NCBI RefSeq assembly: GCF_003710805.1 | Contig: NZ_RHHB01000034.1 | Coordinates: forward strand, 1 to 35,923 | Source of the DNA: Agromyces tardus | GTDB taxonomy: Bacteria; Actinomycetota; Actinomycetes; Actinomycetales; Microbacteriaceae | Direction: 5' to 3' | Length of the DNA stretch: 35,923 bases | Shown here: positions 1 through 8,270 of the stretch, piece by piece | How positions within the stretch are numbered: position 1 is the stretch's first letter | Layout of the letters: every line of letters starts with the position of its first letter | Position numbers and translations under genes: made by a program | The notes under the pieces: generated by a model | Told to the model about the DNA's origin: nothing | Databases searched by the model: none | The model's input: the letters and a program-made list of their open reading frames with translations, nothing else

Positions 1-8
1 CGACACGC

Positions 9-1658
9 CTACCCCTCGGCGCCGCCCGCGCCGCCGCCGCCCGCGCCGCCGTCGCGCGGCGGCGCCTCGCGCAGGCGCAGCGGCGGGATGACGACGGCGA
101 GCGGATGCCGCATCCACCGCCTGCCGGTCGCGCGGAACTCGGCGTGCGTCGCATACCGGTAGAGGTACGAGCGGGCGCGCACCCAGCGGGGCGGCTCGCC
201 GCCGAAGGGGTCGATGCGCAGCAGGCGGAGCGTCGCGGCATCCGCTCGCAGCAGGTGCTCGAGGAACCGGTAGAACCACGGCTCGCCGATGCGGCCGAGC
301 GGCAGGAACCACATGAGCCAGTCGAGCCGCAGGTGGTACGGGGCGAACTGGCGGGAGACGCGGCGCACGTCGCCGGGCTTGCCCTTGAACTCGTACTCCC
401 GCCAGCCGGCGTTCGCCGCCGCCTCGGCGTCGTCGGGATCCTGCGGATCGAACGCCGCGTCGTCGTCGCCCGGATCCTCGGCGAGCGAGCCCTCGACCAC
501 GATCTCGACGCGCTGGCGGGTCACGCTGCCGAACGCGCCGTAGGCGTTCACGAGCTGCCAGCGGTCGAAGCTCGTGTTCATGAGCTGGCGCTTCGAGAAG
601 AGGTTCATGAGCGGGCGACGGCTGAGCCAGAGGATGAGCGCCGTCACCACGAGCACGATCGCGATCCACCACCAGGGGTTCGCGACATCCGGCCCCACCG
701 CACCCGCCGACGCGCCGAGGGCATCGGCGGGCAGGAACGGCAGCAGCTGCAGCACGACCGAGTCGCCCACCGCGCTGAAGGCGAGCACGATCGTGATCCA
801 GTTGAGCCACGCGAAGTTGCCCGTGACCACGAGCCACAGCTGCGTGCCGATGACGACCGCCGCGGCGATCGTGCGCACCGGCTGCGGGGCGAACAGGAGG
901 AACGGCACGACGAGCTGCGCGACATGGTTGCCGACCACCTCCAGGCGGTGGAACCACTTGGGCAGCAGGTGCGCCTGGCGGCTGAACGGGCCCGGCATCG
1001 GCTGCGTCTCGTGGTGGTAGTAGAGCGCCGTGAGGTCGCGCCAGGCGGCGTCGCCGCGCAGCTTGATCATGCCCGCGCCGAACTCGAGCCGGAACACGAG
1101 CCACCAGGTGAGCACGATGATCGGGAGCGGCGGGGGCGCGGCATCCGACCCGAGGAACGCCATGAGGAAGCCCGCCTCGCACAGCAGCATCTCCCAGCCG
1201 AAGCCGTAGAAGGTCTGGCCGACGCTCACGATCGAGAGGTACAGCCCCCACATCGTGAGGAACACCAGCATCGGCACCCACTGCGGGCCCAGCTGGGGCA
1301 GGCCGAGCACGACGGATGCCGCGACCACCATGCCCGCGACGCACACGGCGACGAGGCGTCGGTCCGTGTAGCCCCATCGGAAGAGGGTCGGGCCGAGGTA
1401 GCCGCGGCTGCGGGTGCGGCGCAGGAGCGGCACGCGATCGGATGTCGCGCGCTCCGCCGTGGCGGCCTCGGCGCGGTGCACGGCGTCGAGCAGCTCGGGA
1501 ACGGGCAGCAGGCCGCGTTCGCCGAGCAGCGCCCGGAACTGGTTCAGCGACGACAGGAACGCGAGGAGGAACAGGGCGGCGATGCCGCGCTGCAGCACCT
1601 GGCGCGCGAGATCGGAGTCTCCCGCGTCGAACCACGAGAACCAGTCGGCCCAGTCCAC
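9..1658 (-). CDS. Lipase maturation factor family membrane protein
   Basis: The 549-residue product resembles the lipase maturation factor (LMF1/LMF2, DUF1222) family. In animals these are ER membrane proteins that help fold secreted lipases; in bacteria the role is not established. Hydrophobic segments fill roughly residues 25-340. Family-like stretches include FYGFGWEMLLCEAGF, a WWLVFRLEFGAGMIK segment and a C-terminal soluble part containing YEFKGKPGD and PYHLRLDWLMWF. The tail is Gly/Ala-rich low complexity (GGAGGGGAGGAEG). The start is GTG. There is no good ribosome-binding site, but TAGCGT on the minus strand (1670-1665) ends exactly 6 nt before the GTG, which fits a leaderless transcript. 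No lipase gene lies next to it. Family assignment is fairly sure; the substrate is unknown. Confidence 0.85.
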   Translation of the reverse strand: MDWADWFSWFDAGDSDLARQVLQRGIAALFLLAFLSSLNQFRALLGERGLLPVPELLDAVHRAEAATAERATSDRVPLLRRTRSRGYLGPTLFRWGYTDRRLVAVCVAGMVVAASVVLGLPQLGPQWVPMLVFLTMWGLYLSIVSVGQTFYGFGWEMLLCEAGFLMAFLGSDAAPPPLPIIVLTWWLVFRLEFGAGMIKLRGDAAWRDLTALYYHHETQPMPGPFSRQAHLLPKWFHRLEVVGNHVAQLVVPFLLFAPQPVRTIAAAVVIGTQLWLVVTGNFAWLNWITIVLAFSAVGDSVVLQLLPFLPADALGASAGAVGPDVANPWWWIAIVLVVTALILWLSRRPLMNLFSKRQLMNTSFDRWQLVNAYGAFGSVTRQRVEIVVEGSLAEDPGDDDAAFDPQDPDDAEAAANAGWREYEFKGKPGDVRRVSRQFAPYHLRLDWLMWFLPLGRIGEPWFYRFLEHLLRADAATLRLLRIDPFGGEPPRWVRARSYLYRYATHAEFRATGRRWMRHPLAVVIPPLRLREAPPRDGGAGGGGAGGAEG

Positions 1659-1664
1659 GGTGTC

Positions 1665-1670
1665 ACGCTA
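1665..1670 (-). promoter_or_regulatory. -10 box for leaderless transcript of the LMF-like gene
   Basis: TAGCGT read on the minus strand, followed by 6 nt (GACACC) and the GTG start. The geometry matches six other genes in this window. No convincing -35 element is seen. Confidence 0.4.
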
Positions 1671-1732
1671 GCCGCGCGCCACTCGTCGGCACGGGCCGGA
1701 GGACCCGCGGAGGCAGCGCGGCCGACGGCCGG

Positions 1733-2119
1733 TCAGGCGGGGGCGTTGCGCGGGTCGACCGTCTCGACGGTCTCCTGCTCGACCGGGTTGTCGGCCTCGA
1801 GGTCGTTCGCGTCGGGCGCGGCGTCGGTGTCGGTGTCGGACCTGCCGGGGTCGCGGTCGGGATCGACGTCCCGATTGACGTCGACCGCACGATCGGCCGC
1901 GTTGCCGGCGTCGGGATCGCCGACCCCGCCTGCCGCCGCTTCGCGCGCCTGCTCAGCGTCGTGCTCGGTGTCGACGGTGTCGGATCCGGGCCCGACGCCC
2001 GGGCGCAGACCGGCGCCGACGGTGTTCATGATGCCCGTGAGCCCCTCCGCCTCCGGCGAGAGATCGCCCGACGGCTCGAGCCGGTCCTTGTCCTCCCACG
2101 GGTTTAGCGGGTCGCTCAT
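1733..2119 (-). CDS. Acidic hypothetical protein
   Basis: A 128-residue acidic, probably disordered protein beginning MSDPLNPWEDKDRLEP. It is rich in Asp, Glu, Ala and Gly, with many short DxD and DPD-type runs in the second half and no membrane segment or recognisable domain. The ATG at 2119 is preferred because GAGGAGG lies 5 nt upstream. An in-frame GTG at 2134 would put that ribosome-binding site inside the coding sequence. Small proteins of this type, with a conserved N-terminal PWEDKD-like start and a variable acidic tail, occur in actinobacteria, but no function can be assigned. It stands alone, with the LMF-like gene downstream on the same strand after a 74-nt gap. Confidence 0.65.
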   Translation of the reverse strand: MSDPLNPWEDKDRLEPSGDLSPEAEGLTGIMNTVGAGLRPGVGPGSDTVDTEHDAEQAREAAAGGVGDPDAGNAADRAVDVNRDVDPDRDPGRSDTDTDAAPDANDLEADNPVEQETVETVDPRNAPA

Positions 2120-2214
2120 GATGCCTCCTCGCACTCGGGTTCGGTGGATTCCTCCACGTTCCTCGGGTGCTCGCCACGCGTCAACGGGTTGACAGGTCGG
2201 CGGCGCCGCAACGG

Positions 2215-2250
2215 CGAAGCGCCCGCGGCCGGGCGGCAGCGGGCGCTTCG
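2215..2250 (-). terminator. Strong hairpin terminator after the reductase gene
   Basis: Perfect 12-bp inverted repeat: CGAAGCGCCCGC (2215-2226), a 12-nt loop, then GCGGGCGCTTCG (2239-2250). It lies 24 nt past the stop codon of the reductase gene. It lacks a U-tract, as is common for high-GC actinobacterial terminators. Confidence 0.65.
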
Positions 2251-2274
2251 AGCGCGTTCGGGCAGGCGTGATAC

Positions 2275-2844
2275 TCAGGCGACGAGTGCGAGCCCCGCGT
2301 TCCAGCCGATCTGCTCCTGCACCGCGAGGGTGAGCTGGAGGAAGCCGATGGCCTCGAGCTCACGGGCGCGCGAGAGCTTGCCCGCGTCGACGGCCTTGAC
2401 GCCGCCAGCGCGAACGACATCGGCGAGCGCCTGCTTGGCGAGGTCGTCGTCGCCCGCGATGAGGACCGTGGTGGGCTGTTCGCCGACCGTCTTCGACGCG
2501 AGGGTGGCTGCGAAGTTGGTGTTGAAGGCCTTCAGCACCCGCGACTCGGGCAGGGCCGCGGCGATCACGGCGGCGGCGGAGCCGTCGGCGGGCACGACGA
2601 GCGAGTCGAAGGTCTCGAAGTCGAGCGGGTTCGTGATGTCGACCACGACCTTGCCGGCGAGCTGCGCGCCGCGAGCGGCTACGATCTCGGCGACCGAGGG
2701 GTACGGCACGGCGAGGATCACGATGTCGCCCGTGATGGCGTCGGTGTCGCGGCCCACGTACTCGACGGTGTTGCCGCCGGCTGCGACGATGCCTCCGATC
2801 GCAGTGCCCATGTTGCCGTTTCCGATGATGCTGACCGTCGTCAT
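2275..2844 (-). CDS. NADPH-dependent F420 reductase-like dinucleotide-binding protein
   Basis: A 189-residue single-domain Rossmann protein. Residues 4-13 (VSIIGNGNMG) form the nucleotide-binding GxGxxG loop, followed by VEYVGRD, DIVILAVPYPSV and KVVVDITNPLDF. This is the order seen in the NADP-oxidoreductase, coenzyme F420-dependent family (Fno/NpdG) and its relatives. It probably transfers hydride between NADP(H) and a cofactor or small substrate, but this single-domain subgroup is poorly characterised and F420 use is not certain. The ATG at 2844 follows GGAGAGGA with good spacing; the frame is open further upstream to 2922 but that part overlaps the operator region. It is transcribed away from the MarR gene and is the likely repression target. 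Confidence 0.8.
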   Translation of the reverse strand: MTTVSIIGNGNMGTAIGGIVAAGGNTVEYVGRDTDAITGDIVILAVPYPSVAEIVAARGAQLAGKVVVDITNPLDFETFDSLVVPADGSAAAVIAAALPESRVLKAFNTNFAATLASKTVGEQPTTVLIAGDDDLAKQALADVVRAGGVKAVDAGKLSRARELEAIGFLQLTLAVQEQIGWNAGLALVA

Positions 2845-2876
2845 GATGTCCTCTCCACGCCCTTCGACGCGATTAC

Positions 2877-2936
2877 TTGTTCCGACAACCAAAACCATAG
2901 CCGTAATCAGTTGTCGTGTCAACTAATGTGCGACAA
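2877..2936. promoter_or_regulatory. Operator region shared by the reductase and MarR genes
   Basis: Three related palindromic signals fall within 60 bp. TTGT-tccg-ACAA lies at 2877-2888. AGTTG-n6-CAACT lies at 2909-2924. TTGTCG (2911-2916) pairs with CGACAA (2931-2936), and CGACAA also occurs at 2883-2888. The middle palindrome ends at the first base of the MarR -10 box TAATGT (2924-2929), so binding would block MarR transcription. Binding by the adjacent MarR protein is inferred from position. Confidence 0.55.
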
Positions 2937-3466
2937 TGGAGGACATGAGCGAAGAGACGCACTGGCTGAGCACCGAGGAATCCGCCGCATGGGTGCGGCT
3001 CGTCGCGCTCACCGAACTGCTCCCGGGCGCGCTCGACGCGCAACTGCTGCGTGACGCGCAGCTCACGCACTTCGAGTACGCGGCGCTCATGGCGCTCGCC
3101 GAGTCGCCCGACCGCACGATGCGCATGACCGCGCTCGCGGCCCGCACGAACGCGACCCTCCCCCGCCTCTCGCACGTCGCGCGCCGGCTCGAGGAGCGCG
3201 GCCTCATCCATCGCTTCCCGTGCCCCACCGACCGGCGGGCCACGAACGCCACGATCACCGAGGCGGGCATGCAGCTCATCGCGGATGCCGCGCCGGGCCA
3301 CGTCGAGACCGTGCGCGCAAACGTGCTCGACGCCCTCTCCCCCGAGCAGCTCGGGCAGCTCTACGAGATCGCGGGCGCCGTGCTCACCCGCCTCGACCCG
3401 GAGCAGCGCCTGACCGCGACCTCCTGCCAGTTCAGCGAGGGCCCCGCGGTCGCCCGCGCGGGCTGA
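2936..3466 (+). CDS. MarR family transcriptional regulator
   Basis: A 176-residue winged-helix regulator. The DNA-binding region spans about residues 42-110: LTHFEYAALMALAES, then a helix-turn-helix around LAARTNATLPRLSHVARRLEERGL, then the wing CPTDRRATNATITEAG. The CPTDRR wing has Cys in place of the commoner Asp, and a second Cys lies near the C-terminus (SCQF). A redox role is possible but unproven. The ATG at 2936 is chosen because -10 box TAATGT ends exactly 6 nt upstream, giving a leaderless transcript. The alternative ATG at 2945 has GGAGGA only 1 nt upstream, too close for a ribosome-binding site. It probably represses itself and the divergent reductase gene. Confidence 0.9.
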   Translation: MEDMSEETHWLSTEESAAWVRLVALTELLPGALDAQLLRDAQLTHFEYAALMALAESPDRTMRMTALAARTNATLPRLSHVARRLEERGLIHRFPCPTDRRATNATITEAGMQLIADAAPGHVETVRANVLDALSPEQLGQLYEIAGAVLTRLDPEQRLTATSCQFSEGPAVARAG

Positions 3467-3508
3467 TGCGCCGCCGCGGCTGACGCCCCCGTCGCGCTCG
3501 TCGGTCGC

Positions 3509-4267
3509 TCAGAGCAGCCAGGGGTCGATCGCGAATCCCGCCGACGTCGGCGGGTCGGCGATCACGGGCGGCGGCGTCGTGCGGCGACGCACGACGTGCA
3601 CCGCGCCCCCGAGGAAGCGGCCCGCGAATCCCGGCATCCCGGCGCCGAGCCGCACGAGGTCGCGCGAGCGCGGTCCGGTCGGCAGGTCGCGCGGCAATGC
3701 CGCGGCGGCCACGAGCCAGGTGGGCAGCCCGAGCAGGCGCAGCACCTGCGCGAGCCGTTCCGACTCGTAGACGCTGTCGGAGTCGAGCTCCTCCCCCAGC
3801 ACCTCGGCGAGCTCCTCGGCGGCATCCGGCCGGCCGCAGGCCGCCGCGAACGCCTCGGCGTACTCCTCGCCGAGCGGATCCGTCAGAACCGTCTCGTCGG
3901 CGCCGGGCTCCCGCGACGGATCGCTCGAGTACCGCCCGAGCTCGTCGCCGGCGCTCCACGCCGCGAGGACGAGCTGCCGGTCGAGCAGCACGCGCACGGC
4001 GAGCACGGTCGTGGCCAGCTCCGCGGCCAGCAGCGCGCCCACCTCGACGATCCCGCGCCGCCCGGCCGCCGCCGTGCCGCCGCCGAGCCGGGCGACGGCG
4101 ACGATCCAGCCCTGGTCGGCCGGGGCGACCCAGCCGCTGAAGCGGATGCCGCGCAGCGCCGCGACCACGTCGGACACCGCGTGGTCGGCCCGCACGAGCA
4201 CGGCCCCGTACGTGTGGCCGATCGGCCCGCCCACGTCGGAGTTCGCTCCGGAGAGCGGCACCGTCAT
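3509..4267 (-). CDS. Hypothetical protein coupled to the DUF4406-like gene
   Basis: A 252-residue product (MTVPLSGANSDVGGP...GFAIDPWLL) that I do not recognise. It appears soluble, with alternating hydrophobic and acidic helices, a very acidic middle (EELAEVLGEELDSDSVYESE) and a Pro-rich C-terminal section, and no signal peptide. Its ATG overlaps the TGA of the upstream gene (ATGA, 4264-4267), so the two are translationally coupled. Codon use and GC content resemble the neighbours. It may be transcribed with the galactosidase operon because the upstream gap is only 36 nt, but nothing in the protein suggests a sugar role. Confidence 0.7.
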   Translation of the reverse strand: MTVPLSGANSDVGGPIGHTYGAVLVRADHAVSDVVAALRGIRFSGWVAPADQGWIVAVARLGGGTAAAGRRGIVEVGALLAAELATTVLAVRVLLDRQLVLAAWSAGDELGRYSSDPSREPGADETVLTDPLGEEYAEAFAAACGRPDAAEELAEVLGEELDSDSVYESERLAQVLRLLGLPTWLVAAAALPRDLPTGPRSRDLVRLGAGMPGFAGRFLGGAVHVVRRRTTPPPVIADPPTSAGFAIDPWLL

Positions 4268-4644
4268 GTCCGCGCCACCGGCGGCAGCTCGTCGACCGAC
4301 GTGAACGCGGCCGCGCCCCGCCCGCGGGCGATCTCGACCATCTCGTCGGCCCCGGCGGAGGGCCCCCCGACCCGCAGCACCGCATCGCACCGCGCCACGA
4401 GGAGACGAGCGTACGGGTGGAAGACCGAGTCGAAGGCGGCATCGCCCGGTGCCGTCGAGCCGGCGAGCTCCGCGAGCGGCAGGGCGAGCGCCTCGCCGGT
4501 GAGCGGGATGTGGCCGCGCCGGAACACCTCGAGGGCCGCGCGGTTCATCGCGTCGACGTTGGCGGCGAGCTTCGCCGGGTCGTCGCCGGTGCCCGATCGG
4601 TAGGGGCCGGCGATGAGCACGAGGAGCGGAGCGGTGGGGGTCAT
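4264..4644 (-). CDS. DUF4406 / nucleoside 2-deoxyribosyltransferase-like protein
   Basis: A 126-residue protein with an N-terminal strand and loop LVLIAGPYRSG and a later GGPSAGADEMVEIARGRG. This layout matches the DUF4406 group related to nucleoside 2-deoxyribosyltransferases, in which the first loop binds a phosphate or sugar and the second carries an acidic residue before a helix. DPAKLAANVDAMNRAALEVFRRGHIPLTGEAL is also characteristic of the group. The biological substrate is unknown. GGGAGG stands 9 nt before the ATG. It starts 36 nt after the alpha-galactosidase stop and overlaps the next gene by 4 nt. Confidence 0.7.
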   Translation of the reverse strand: MTPTAPLLVLIAGPYRSGTGDDPAKLAANVDAMNRAALEVFRRGHIPLTGEALALPLAELAGSTAPGDAAFDSVFHPYARLLVARCDAVLRVGGPSAGADEMVEIARGRGAAAFTSVDELPPVART

Positions 4645-4680
4645 GGCTCCATCCTCCCGCCCGCCGCCCCCGCTGTCGCG

Positions 4681-6849
4681 TCAGTCGGCGACGAGTTCGA
4701 AGACGAGCGCGTTCTCCGGCGCGAGCAGCGGCATCGGCAGGCCGACCTCGGCGAGCATGCGTCCCGTGAGCCGCACCTCGCCCGCGTCGAACCACGCCGG
4801 GTTCGCGTCCTGCACCGTGCGGGCACGCCCGAGGTCGAGCACGCGCACCGTGTAGTCGGCGTCGGGGTCGAGTCCCGGCATCCGCACCGCCGGGGGCAGC
4901 GCCGTCGTGGCGCTCGCGAGCATCGCGACCGAGAACACGGCATGACGGCGGTCGGATGCCACGACGCCGTGCACGAGCTGCGCCGGGTCCGCGGCATCCG
5001 CTCGCACCACGCGGCCACCGTGCAGCAGCGGACGCAGACGCCGGTACTGCGTGGTCCACGCCGCCACGGCGGCGAGCTCGGCCTCCGACGCCGTCGCGAG
5101 GTTCCATTCGATGCCGGCGCTGCCGAAGAGCGCCGTCGCGAGGCGGAACGAGAGCTCGGCGGTACGGCCCGTCGTGTGCGCGCGGGCCGCGCCGAGGTGC
5201 GAGCCCAGGTACTCGGGCGGCACGACGAGGCTCGTGTACCGGTGGATCGACTGGCGCTCGAGCGGGTCGTTCGTGTCGCTCGCCCAGACGCGGTCCGTGC
5301 GCTCGAGGACGCCGAGGTCGATGCGGGCGCCGCCCGACGCGCACGACTCGATCTCGACGCCGGGGTGCGCTGCGCGGAGGCGGTCGATGAGCGCGTACAC
5401 GGCGTGGGTCTGCGCGTGCGCGGAGCCGCCGAGCAGGTCGCGGTTGTGGTCCCACTTGAGGTAGGCGATGTCGTTGCCGGCGAGCAGCGCGTCGAGGCGC
5501 TCGAAGAGGTGCTCGGCGGCTCCCGGCGCGGTGAGGTCGAGCACGCGCTGGAACCGCCACTCGGGATCGCCCGATCGCCCGAGCACCCAGTCGGGGTGCG
5601 CACGGGCGAGCTCGGAATCGGCGCTCACCATCTCGGGCTCGACCCAGAGGCCGAACTCCATGCCCGCGCCGCGCACGCGCTCGATGAGCGGACCGAGGCC
5701 GCCGGGCCAGATCGCCGGGTCGACCGTCCAGTCGCCGAGCGCCCGCCGGTCGTCGCGACGGCCGAGGAACCAGCCGTCGTCGAGGACGAACCGCTCCACG
5801 CCCACTCGGGCGGCCGCGTCGATGAGCGGCTCGAGCTTCGCGAGCGACTGGTCGAAGTAGACGGCCTCCCACGTGTTGAGCACCACGGGGCGCCGCCGGC
5901 CCGCGATCGTCGACCACGAGCGGATCCACGGGTGCAGCCGGTCGGAGAGCCCGTCGAGGCCCTCGGCCGAGTAGACGGCGACCGTCCACGGGGTCTCGAG
6001 CGACTCGCCCGCGGCGAGCGCGACCTCGCCGGGCGCGAGCAGCTCGCCGCCGCCCAGGGTCGCCGGCCCGAGCGCCGAACGCTCCGCCCACAGCTCGGTG
6101 TCGCCCGACCACGCGACGTGCGCGGCCCACACCTCGCCCGTGCGGAACCCGAAGCCCGGGGTTCCCGCCGCGAGCAGGTACGCATCGTCGTGCCCGCCAC
6201 GGCCGTGCCGGCCCTCGCGGGCGTGCACGCCGTGCTCGAGCGCGCGACGGATCGGCCGGCGCTCGTGCGCCCACAGCCCGCTGAAGTCGAGCAGCTCGCT
6301 CGCTCGCGCGGGCACGGGCAGCACGACCGCGGCACGGCCCACGCCGAGGGGCGAGCGTCCACGGTTCTCGATGCGGTGCCGCAGGCGCAGCACCCCCTCG
6401 GGGGTGAGCTCGAGGCGGGTCGCGACGGCGACGGATGCGTCGAGGTCGACGAGCTCGAACGAGACCGTGCCGCCCGCGGGATCCGCCGCACCGACGGCAT
6501 CCGCAGGACCCGCAGGAGCCGACACCGTCACCGACTCCGGCACGAGCTCGAGCCGCGGCGCCCGCAACGCTCGGGCCGCGGACGCACCGTCGGCGCCGCC
6601 CGCGTCGCGGAACAGCTCCACGCCCGGCCGGCCCGACCAGCCCTCGCCGCGGGTGGGCACGAGGCTCAGCCGCAGGGGCACGTCGATCGACGACGGCGGC
6701 ACCGCCGGCACGGATGCCGCGGCGAGGGCGCTCAGGGCGGCCGCATCCGTCGCACCGAGGTCGGGACCCCAGTGCAGCACGGCGGGCACGCCCGTGCCGC
6801 GGGTGTCGACGATGACGCCGACGCCCGCGGCACGGAGGTGGTGGATCAC
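4681..6849 (-). CDS. Alpha-galactosidase, glycoside hydrolase family 36
   Basis: A 722-residue GH36 enzyme that removes terminal alpha-galactose from melibiose or raffinose-type oligosaccharides, retaining the anomeric configuration. An N-terminal beta-sandwich (about 1-300) precedes the (beta/alpha)8 barrel. Barrel signatures include LDDGWF (356-361), LWVEPEMV (401-408), KWDHNRD with predicted nucleophile Asp467, CASGGARID (503-511) and ASDTND with predicted acid/base Asp525. The length is normal for GH36. There is no signal peptide, so it acts in the cytoplasm on imported sugar. The likely start is GTG at 6849, 9 nt after the binding-protein stop, without a strong ribosome-binding site; coupling to upstream translation is likely. 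It is the last clearly sugar-related gene of the operon. Confidence 0.95.
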   Translation of the reverse strand: MIHHLRAAGVGVIVDTRGTGVPAVLHWGPDLGATDAAALSALAAASVPAVPPSSIDVPLRLSLVPTRGEGWSGRPGVELFRDAGGADGASAARALRAPRLELVPESVTVSAPAGPADAVGAADPAGGTVSFELVDLDASVAVATRLELTPEGVLRLRHRIENRGRSPLGVGRAAVVLPVPARASELLDFSGLWAHERRPIRRALEHGVHAREGRHGRGGHDDAYLLAAGTPGFGFRTGEVWAAHVAWSGDTELWAERSALGPATLGGGELLAPGEVALAAGESLETPWTVAVYSAEGLDGLSDRLHPWIRSWSTIAGRRRPVVLNTWEAVYFDQSLAKLEPLIDAAARVGVERFVLDDGWFLGRRDDRRALGDWTVDPAIWPGGLGPLIERVRGAGMEFGLWVEPEMVSADSELARAHPDWVLGRSGDPEWRFQRVLDLTAPGAAEHLFERLDALLAGNDIAYLKWDHNRDLLGGSAHAQTHAVYALIDRLRAAHPGVEIESCASGGARIDLGVLERTDRVWASDTNDPLERQSIHRYTSLVVPPEYLGSHLGAARAHTTGRTAELSFRLATALFGSAGIEWNLATASEAELAAVAAWTTQYRRLRPLLHGGRVVRADAADPAQLVHGVVASDRRHAVFSVAMLASATTALPPAVRMPGLDPDADYTVRVLDLGRARTVQDANPAWFDAGEVRLTGRMLAEVGLPMPLLAPENALVFELVAD

Positions 6850-6858
6850 GGGGTGAGG

Positions 6859-8190
6859 CTACTCCGCGACCGGGATGGACTGGGCCTCGAGGGTCGAGAT
6901 GGTCGACTCCTGGCCCTTGGTGAGCGCGTCGAGCAGCGTGCCGTCACCGCTCGCGGCGGCCTTGAAGCCGTCGGAGACGTCGGCGTACGTCTGCGTCATC
7001 GTCGGGCCCCACGTGAAGTCGGGGCTGACCTGGGTGGCCGCCTCGGCGAACACGTCGTAGATCTTCTGGCCGCCGTAGAAGTCGACGCCCTCCTTGAGCA
7101 CGGGCAGCTCGAGGCCGGCCGTGGTGGCGGGGTAGATCTGCGCCGTCTTGTTGAGCGACGTGAGCGCCTCCTCGGAGGTGTTCAGCCACAGCGCGAACTT
7201 CGCGGCCTCGTACAGGTGGTCGGTGCCCTTGAAGACCGCGACCGACGAACCGCCCCAGTTGCCCGCGGACTCGCCGCCGGCCTCCCACTGCGGTGCGAGC
7301 GCCACCGACCAGTTGCCCGCCGTGTCCGGCGCGCCGCTGAGGATCGAGTTGGCGCCCCAGACGGCGGAGTTCCAGGTCCAGACCTCGCCCGAGTTGTAGG
7401 CGTTGTTCCACTCATCGGTCCAGGCCGGGTACGTCGAGACCAGGTCGTTCGCGATGAGGTCCTGCCAGTAGTCGGCCACCTTGGTCGACTCGGGGCTCGT
7501 CAGGTCGACGGTCCACGCGTCGCCGTCGTTCTCGAACCACTGGCCGCCCGCCTGCCAGACGAATCCGGCGAACTGGTTGATGTCGGTCTGCGAGAAGTTG
7601 GTGATGTACCCGCCGAGTGCGCGGATCTTCACCGCGGCGTCCTTGTACTCGTCCCACGTGGTGGGCACGGGGATGCCGTTCTTCTCGAACAGGTCGCTGC
7701 GGTAGAACAGGCCCATGGGGCCCTGGTCCTGCGGCACGCCGTAGAGCTCGTCGGCGGTGCCGAGGCTCGCCTGGCTCCAGGTCCACGGGAGGAACTGGTC
7801 CTTCGCGGCCACGATGTCCTCGCACACGGCGAGGTTCTCGAGGCCGTCCTGCACGCGGAAGTTCGGCAGCGCGTCGTACTCGATCTGGCCGAGGTCGGGC
7901 GCGTTGCCGGCCTCGAGCTGGTTGAAGAAGTTCTGGTAGGTGCCGGCGTTGCCCGACGGCCCGGTCTGCACTTCGACCTGGATGTCGGGGTTCGCCTCGT
8001 TCCAGATCGCGACGGCGTCCTCGATGCCGGGGATCCAGGAGGTGAAGGTCAGCTTGACGTCGCCGCCCGCGGGCTCGCAGGAGGCGGCGGCGTCGCTGCC
8101 CGAGCCTGCGGTTCCGGCGGAGCATCCGGCCATCGCGATCGCGACGGTGGTGAGCAGGGCTGCGGCGACCGCTCGTTTCGTGTGACGCAT
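6859..8190 (-). CDS. Sugar ABC transporter substrate-binding lipoprotein
   Basis: A 443-residue family 1 extracellular solute-binding protein. Residues 1-23 form a lipoprotein signal (MRHTKR, hydrophobic stretch, AMAGC) with predicted lipidation at Cys23. The mature protein has the typical start VKLTFTSWIPGIEDAVAIWNE and later YWQDLIANDLV and GNWGGSSVAVFKGTDHLYEAAKFALWLN, as in binding proteins for di- and oligosaccharides. It would deliver galactosides to the two permeases encoded just upstream. AAAGGA precedes the ATG. No transporter ATPase gene is present, so it probably shares an MsiK-type ATPase encoded elsewhere, a common arrangement in actinobacteria. Confidence 0.95.
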   Translation of the reverse strand: MRHTKRAVAAALLTTVAIAMAGCSAGTAGSGSDAAASCEPAGGDVKLTFTSWIPGIEDAVAIWNEANPDIQVEVQTGPSGNAGTYQNFFNQLEAGNAPDLGQIEYDALPNFRVQDGLENLAVCEDIVAAKDQFLPWTWSQASLGTADELYGVPQDQGPMGLFYRSDLFEKNGIPVPTTWDEYKDAAVKIRALGGYITNFSQTDINQFAGFVWQAGGQWFENDGDAWTVDLTSPESTKVADYWQDLIANDLVSTYPAWTDEWNNAYNSGEVWTWNSAVWGANSILSGAPDTAGNWSVALAPQWEAGGESAGNWGGSSVAVFKGTDHLYEAAKFALWLNTSEEALTSLNKTAQIYPATTAGLELPVLKEGVDFYGGQKIYDVFAEAATQVSPDFTWGPTMTQTYADVSDGFKAAASGDGTLLDALTKGQESTISTLEAQSIPVAE

Positions 8191-8205
8191 GGTGTTCCTT
8201 TTCTC

Positions 8206-8265
8206 GGTGGGGTGGTGCTGGGTGGGGTGGTGCTGGGTGGTGACCGTCCGAGTGCTGCCGGACGG
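8206..8265. promoter_or_regulatory. Intercistronic hairpin and G-rich direct repeat before the binding-protein gene
   Basis: The 80-nt gap between permease and binding-protein genes holds two direct copies of GGTGGGGTGGTGCTG (8206-8220, 8221-8235) plus a partial third. It also holds a 7-bp hairpin, CCGTCCG (8244-8250) with CGGACGG (8259-8265). Such hairpins often protect a transcript segment and raise binding-protein yield relative to permeases; that role is inferred here. Confidence 0.45.
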
Positions 8266-8270
8266 GATCC

